This document shows positions 59,363-64,000 of a stretch of DNA of 64,000 nucleotides, one piece after another. Under the pieces are notes generated by a model. It had not been told where the DNA came from and did no database searches. It saw only the letters and a program-made list of their open reading frames with translations. The stretch's first letter is position 1, and every line of letters begins with the position of its first letter. A program made the translations under genes and the position numbers. Origin of the DNA: an uncultured Parasphingopyxis sp. (GTDB lineage: Bacteria > Pseudomonadota > Alphaproteobacteria > Sphingomonadales > Sphingomonadaceae). The DNA lies in contig CAMYKP010000007.1 of the NCBI GenBank assembly GCA_947259005.1, positions 62,001 through 126,000 of the forward strand, in the 5' to 3' direction.

Positions 59363-60760
59363 ATGACAAACGACAAATCCTATTTCTTTTGCGGTATCGG
59401 CGGGAGCGGCATGTTGCCACTGGCCAGCATATTGCGCGGGCGCGGCTTCACGGTTGCCGGTTCCGATCGGGCGCTCGATCAGGGCCGCACGGCCGACAAG
59501 TTTGAATGGCTGCGCGCCCAGGGTATCGCGCTATTCTCCCAGGACGGTAGCGGGTTAACCGATAAAAACCAGATACTTGTGGCCTCCGCAGCGGTGGAGG
59601 ATACGGTGCCTGACGTCATGGCGTCACAAAGGCTGGGGCTGGACAGAATGACCCGGCCCGAGTTGCTGGCGAGCCTGTTCAACGCAGCGCTGCGCAGCAT
59701 CGGCGTGGCCGGCACCAGTGGGAAATCCACGGTTACGGGCATGATCGGCTGGATCCTCTTCGATTGCGGGCTTGATCCCACGGTGATGAACGGCGCGGTG
59801 ATGAAGAATTTCATCTCCGACGAAACGCCGTTCGCCAGCGCGTTGGTGGGGCAGGGCGATGCCTTTGTCAGCGAGGTCGATGAAAGCGACGGCTCCATCG
59901 CGCTCTACGAGCCCGATATCGCGATCCTCAACAATGTCTCGCTCGATCATATGTCGATGGACGAGCTGCGAGCCTTGTTTGGCGGCTTCTTGCAGCGTGC
60001 GGGCCGGGCCATCGTCAATATCGACGATGCGGAAAGCGCGCGGCTTGCCGGGGGAATAGCGCGGGACAAGCTCTGTACCTTTGGATTCAGCGACCCCGAG
60101 GCGGATATATTCGGCAGCAATGTCCTGGAAGAGCCGCTTTCCGTGAGTTTTGACGCCACCGAAGACGGGACTACCTGCCGGGTCGCACTCGCGGTTCCGG
60201 GCCGGCACAATGCAGCGAATGCGCTGGCCGCGCTCGCCGCCGCAAGAGCCTGCGATATCCCGCTGGCCAAGGCGGCGGCCTCTATTGGCCGTTTCCAGGG
60301 TCTCAGGCGCCGTTTCGAGATTGTCGGGACCGCTGGCGGTGCAACCATTATCGACGATTTCGGGCATAATCCGGACAAGATCGCCGCCACGCTGCAAACG
60401 CTTCATGCATTTCCCGGCCGGCTTCTCGTGTTTTTCCAGCCCCATGGATTCGGGCCGCTGCGAAAGATGGGCCCGGAACTGATCGAATGTTTTTCTCACA
60501 ACTTGTCTAAGAATGATCGCTTAATCCTCTGTGATCCTTTATATTTTGGTGGAACGACGGACCGAAGCAAGGGAAGCGACATGATTGTCGACGGCGTGGT
60601 CGCCGCTGGCAAACAGGCCGAACATATCCCGGATCGCGAAGCCTGCGGGGTGCGGCTCGTCGAACTCGCGCAGCCCGGTGACCGTATCCTGATCATGGGC
60701 GCGCGCGACGATACGCTCTCGACATTCGCGGCCGATATTCTGGAGAAATTACGTCCCTAA
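59363..60760 (+). CDS. Mur ligase family protein, Mpl/MurC-like
   Basis: FCGIGGSGMLPLA, VAGTSGKSTVTGMIGW P-loop, EVDESDGSI, VPGRHNAANALAA, FQGLRRRFE, DDFGHNPDKIAATL. Confidence 0.9.
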   Translation: MTNDKSYFFCGIGGSGMLPLASILRGRGFTVAGSDRALDQGRTADKFEWLRAQGIALFSQDGSGLTDKNQILVASAAVEDTVPDVMASQRLGLDRMTRPELLASLFNAALRSIGVAGTSGKSTVTGMIGWILFDCGLDPTVMNGAVMKNFISDETPFASALVGQGDAFVSEVDESDGSIALYEPDIAILNNVSLDHMSMDELRALFGGFLQRAGRAIVNIDDAESARLAGGIARDKLCTFGFSDPEADIFGSNVLEEPLSVSFDATEDGTTCRVALAVPGRHNAANALAALAAARACDIPLAKAAASIGRFQGLRRRFEIVGTAGGATIIDDFGHNPDKIAATLQTLHAFPGRLLVFFQPHGFGPLRKMGPELIECFSHNLSKNDRLILCDPLYFGGTTDRSKGSDMIVDGVVAAGKQAEHIPDREACGVRLVELAQPGDRILIMGARDDTLSTFAADILEKLRP

Positions 60761-60803
60761 ATTCGCTCTGGTATTCCCCTTTTGTTCTCGTTAGGATGCG
60801 GGC

Positions 60804-62177
60804 ATGGCAAAGCCGCAAAAACGATATGCCTGTCAGGCCTGCGGGTCGGTTGCGTCCAAATGGCAGGGGCAATGCGCGGACTGCAAGGACTGGAACACGC
60901 TGGTCGAGGATGTAGGCGGTGTCGTGACGCCATTTCAGGCCAAGCATAACCTGCAATCGGGCGGCAAAGCGGTCACGCTGGTCGGTCTCGATGCCGACAT
61001 TGCTCTCCCGGACCGCATCAAGACCGGCATCGCCGAGCTTGACCGGGCTCTGGGCGGCGGGCTTGTGGAAGGCTCTGCCACGCTGCTTGGCGGCGATCCG
61101 GGGATCGGCAAATCGACTTTGCTGCTGCAGGCCTGTGCAATTGTCGCGAAAGCGGGTCATGACGTCACTTATATTTCCGGTGAGGAGGCGGCGGACCAGA
61201 TCCGTCTGCGGGCCCGGCGGCTGGGGCTTGGCGATGCGCCGATGAAGCTCGCCGCAGCGACCTCCGTGCGCGATATCCTCACCACGCTGGGCGGCGATAC
61301 ACCGCCCGGGCTGCTGATCATCGATTCCATCCAGACGATGCATAGCGACCTGATCGAGGGCGCGCCGGGCACGGTGAGCCAGGTGAGGGCCTCTGCACAG
61401 GAGCTTATCCGCTTTGCTAAGGAACGCGGCACGGCGGTGGTGCTGGTCGGCCATGTCACCAAGGATGGCGCGATAGCGGGGCCGCGCGTGCTGGAACATA
61501 TGGTCGATACGGTGCTGAGCTTCGAGGGCGAGCGCAGCCACCAGTACCGGATATTGCGGGCGATCAAGAACCGTTTTGGCGGTACGGACGAGATCGGCGT
61601 GTTCGCGATGGCCGAACAGGGGCTGGAGGAGGTTGCCAACCCGTCCTCGCTCTTCCTGACGAGTCGCAAGGATGACGTCAGCGGGGCGGTGGTCTTTCCG
61701 GCGCTGGAAGGGACGCGGCCGGTGCTGGTCGAAATCCAGGCGCTCGTGGTCCGGCTGGCGAGCGGTGCAACGCCGCGCCGGGCCGTTGTCGGCTGGGATT
61801 CCGGGCGTCTCGCGATGATCCTTGCCGTGCTCGAAGCGCGCTGCGGCCTCAGTTTTTCGACATCGGAAGTCTATCTCAACGTGGCGGGCGGATACCGGGT
61901 TGTCGATCCGGCCGCCGATGTTGCGGTCGCTGCGGCCCTGATCTCGGCCCTGTCCGAACAGCCCATTGCTGCGGATACAGTGGCTTTCGGCGAAATCTCC
62001 CTGTCCGGCGAAGTGCGCACGGTTTCGCATGCCGGGCTCAGGCTACGCGAAGCCTCAAAACTGGGGTTTTCCAAGGCGTTGCTGCCAGCTTCTGTGGAGA
62101 GCCGTGAAAGCGGTATGGGGCTGGAAGGTTTCTCCGCCCTGCGCGCATTGGTTGACCATTTGCTGGGCCGCGCTTAG
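60804..62177 (+). CDS. radA: DNA repair protein RadA
   Basis: YACQACGSVASKWQGQCADCKDWNTL zinc finger, LGGDPGIGKSTLLLQ, KNRFGGTDEIGVFAM. Confidence 0.98.
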   Translation: MAKPQKRYACQACGSVASKWQGQCADCKDWNTLVEDVGGVVTPFQAKHNLQSGGKAVTLVGLDADIALPDRIKTGIAELDRALGGGLVEGSATLLGGDPGIGKSTLLLQACAIVAKAGHDVTYISGEEAADQIRLRARRLGLGDAPMKLAAATSVRDILTTLGGDTPPGLLIIDSIQTMHSDLIEGAPGTVSQVRASAQELIRFAKERGTAVVLVGHVTKDGAIAGPRVLEHMVDTVLSFEGERSHQYRILRAIKNRFGGTDEIGVFAMAEQGLEEVANPSSLFLTSRKDDVSGAVVFPALEGTRPVLVEIQALVVRLASGATPRRAVVGWDSGRLAMILAVLEARCGLSFSTSEVYLNVAGGYRVVDPAADVAVAAALISALSEQPIAADTVAFGEISLSGEVRTVSHAGLRLREASKLGFSKALLPASVESRESGMGLEGFSALRALVDHLLGRA

Positions 62178-62186
62178 CGGGCAAGC

Positions 62187-62714
62187 ATGACTGCACTTGA
62201 TGCTATCGTATTGATTCTGGTTGTCGGCGGCGCGATTCGCGGCGGGATGCGCGGTTTCACCTATGAGGTGCTGACTTTGCTCTCCTGGGTATTCGGCGTC
62301 ATTGCGCTGCGCCTTTTCCATCCGCCGGTGACCGAATTTCTCGCGGATATGGTGGGAGAGGGCGGTGCAGCGCCGATCCTGGCCTTTGCATTGCTCTTCG
62401 GCGGCGTGTTCATCGCCAGCCGGTTTATCGGCCGGAAACTGGGTATCGGGGTGCGCGAATCGCTGATCGGGCCGTTCGACCGCGTCTTGGGTTTCGGCTT
62501 CGGGGCCGTCAAAGGTCTGATCGCCATTACGCTGCTGTTCCTGCTCGCCAACCTCGCCACCGATATCGCCTATGGCGGGGATGCCGAGCGGCCGGGCTGG
62601 ATGCAGGAATCGCGCACCTTCCCGCTGCTCAATGCCAGCGGCCGTGCGATCATCGATTTCGTCGAGATGCGGCGTGCAGCGGGCGAGGCCGACGAGCCGG
62701 CAGCAGAAGAGTAG
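62187..62714 (+). CDS. CvpA family protein
   Basis: LDAIVLILVVGGAIRGGMRGFTYEVLTLLSWVFGVIAL, DRVLGFGFGAVKGLI. Confidence 0.93.
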   Translation: MTALDAIVLILVVGGAIRGGMRGFTYEVLTLLSWVFGVIALRLFHPPVTEFLADMVGEGGAAPILAFALLFGGVFIASRFIGRKLGIGVRESLIGPFDRVLGFGFGAVKGLIAITLLFLLANLATDIAYGGDAERPGWMQESRTFPLLNASGRAIIDFVEMRRAAGEADEPAAEE

Positions 62715-62781
62715 AGCTTTCATTCTGCCTCCATACACCCGGTTCACTGGTATTTATTCCCGAACCGATTAAATCGGCCCC

Positions 62782-63213
62782 ATGTCTGCCGCACTCTACA
62801 ACGCCGAGATCCTGCGCTTAGCGACCGAGATTCCGCATCAGGCCCGACTTTCATCGCCCCATGCCAGCGTCGAGAAGCGTTCGCCCGTCTGCGGCAGCCG
62901 TGTGACGGTGGACGTGGAGATGGGTCCGGACGGACGGATTGCTGCGCTCGGGCAGGAGGTTCGCGCCTGCGCTCTCGGTCAGGCATCGGCTTCGCTGATG
63001 GCGCGCCATGCGATCGGCCAGACACCCGCCGCTCTTTCCGAAGCTCGAGACGCGCTGGCCGATTTCCTGGTCGGCAGCCGCACCGATCCGGGTGACTGGC
63101 CGGGGCTCGAGATTTTCGCGCCTGCCGTCCCGCACAAGGCGCGCCATGCCTCGATCCGCCTTTCGTTCGAAGCTGTTGCCGAAGCGGCGGCGAAGGCACA
63201 GGTTTCCGCCTGA
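62782..63213 (+). CDS. iron-sulfur cluster assembly scaffold (IscU/NifU-N-like) protein, divergent
   Basis: SPVCGSRVTVDV and RACALGQASAS Cys motifs; C-terminal ARHASIRLSFEAV. Confidence 0.8.
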   Translation: MSAALYNAEILRLATEIPHQARLSSPHASVEKRSPVCGSRVTVDVEMGPDGRIAALGQEVRACALGQASASLMARHAIGQTPAALSEARDALADFLVGSRTDPGDWPGLEIFAPAVPHKARHASIRLSFEAVAEAAAKAQVSA

Positions 63214-64000
63214 TGGCCGCTGAGAGCGCCACCGAAAAGCTTGGCGGTGGCCATGGCCTGACCGGCGAACTGCTGCTCGACGGTGTCATCCTGTTGGGTG
63301 CGGCGCTTGCCTTTGTCTTGCTGTTCCGCCGCCTCGGACTGGGCGCGGTTCTCGGTTATCTGATCGCCGGAATCGCGGTCGGACCGTTCGGGCTGGCGCT
63401 GGTCGGCGGCGGCGAGTCGATACTCGCGGTGGCTGAGATCGGCATTGTGCTCCTGCTGTTCCTAGTCGGGCTGGAGCTTGCCCCGGCCCGGCTCTGGCGT
63501 TTGCGGCGCGACATATTCGGGCTTGGTCTGTCGCAGGTTATACTGTGCGGGCTGGCGGTAACCGGGCTGGTCCTGGTGGGCACCAGTTTCACCCTGGCCG
63601 CCGCGTTGGCTATCGGATTGCCGCTTGGCCTTTCCTCGACCGCGCAGGTCCTGCCGCTGCTCCAGTCCGAAGGCCGCCTCAACACACCGCTGGGCGAGCG
63701 CGCCTTTTCCATCCTGCTTTTCCAGGATCTGTCGATCGTCCCGCTATTGACGGTCGTCGCCGTGCTGTCACGCGCTCCAGCCGATCCCGGCGCGCCTCCC
63801 GGCTGGCTTCTCGCCATTTATGCGGTCGCCGCGATTGTCGGACTGGTTGTTGCCGGCCGCTACATATTGAACCCGTTGCTGGCGTTGGTCGGCCGGTTCG
63901 CCGAACGCGAGCTGTTCATCGTGACGGGCTTGTTCACGGTCTTTGCGGCGGCGGCGCTCATGGACGCGCTTGGCCTGTCCATGGCCCTTGGTGCCTTCGT
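63213..64000 (+). CDS. monovalent cation:proton antiporter-2 (KefB/KefC-like), truncated by window end
   Basis: LGAVLGYLIAGIAVGPFGLALV, GIVLLLFLVGLELAPARLWRLRRDIFGLG, GLSSTAQVLPLL. Confidence 0.93.
   Translation, partial: MAAESATEKLGGGHGLTGELLLDGVILLGAALAFVLLFRRLGLGAVLGYLIAGIAVGPFGLALVGGGESILAVAEIGIVLLLFLVGLELAPARLWRLRRDIFGLGLSQVILCGLAVTGLVLVGTSFTLAAALAIGLPLGLSSTAQVLPLLQSEGRLNTPLGERAFSILLFQDLSIVPLLTVVAVLSRAPADPGAPPGWLLAIYAVAAIVGLVVAGRYILNPLLALVGRFAERELFIVTGLFTVFAAAALMDALGLSMALGAF

Overview
This 64 kb window looks like a contiguous chromosomal segment of a GC-rich alphaproteobacterium, most likely Sphingomonadales judging by gene content and order. Coding density is high. I saw no rRNA, CRISPR array, prophage or intact IS element. 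Housekeeping blocks include coaD-ppi-queA-tgt, cpdR with an N-formylglutamate amidohydrolase and tRNA-Val(GAC), DUF484-xerC, gshB-yraN-rsmI with a divergent LppC/LpoA-like gene, hemW-rdgB-rph, hrcA-grpE, dnaK-dnaJ, purB, radC, ydbH-ynbE-ydbL, the F0 ATP synthase operon (atpI-B-E-F'-F), uvrC, radA-cvpA, and a truncated cation:proton antiporter at the right edge. The less ordinary parts are: (i) an S66 LD-carboxypeptidase-like protein whose nucleophile elbow has no Ser (GGYGACR), divergent from a Mpl/MurC-like ligase; (ii) a methyltransferase with a long N-terminal coiled coil; (iii) a divergent four-gene envelope-modification cassette with two CelD/FemAB-like acyltransferases, a WalW-like deacetylase and a membrane protein, coupled by ATGA overlaps; (iv) a group of secreted orphan proteins between grpE and dnaK, including a one-domain/two-domain paralog pair that shares a duplicated 5' leader hairpin; (v) a BlaI/M56 pair whose sensor carries a long E/R-rich helix; and (vi) a PAS histidine kinase upstream of a patatin-like phospholipase. 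All calls come from reading the sequence and ORF track. No database search was run.
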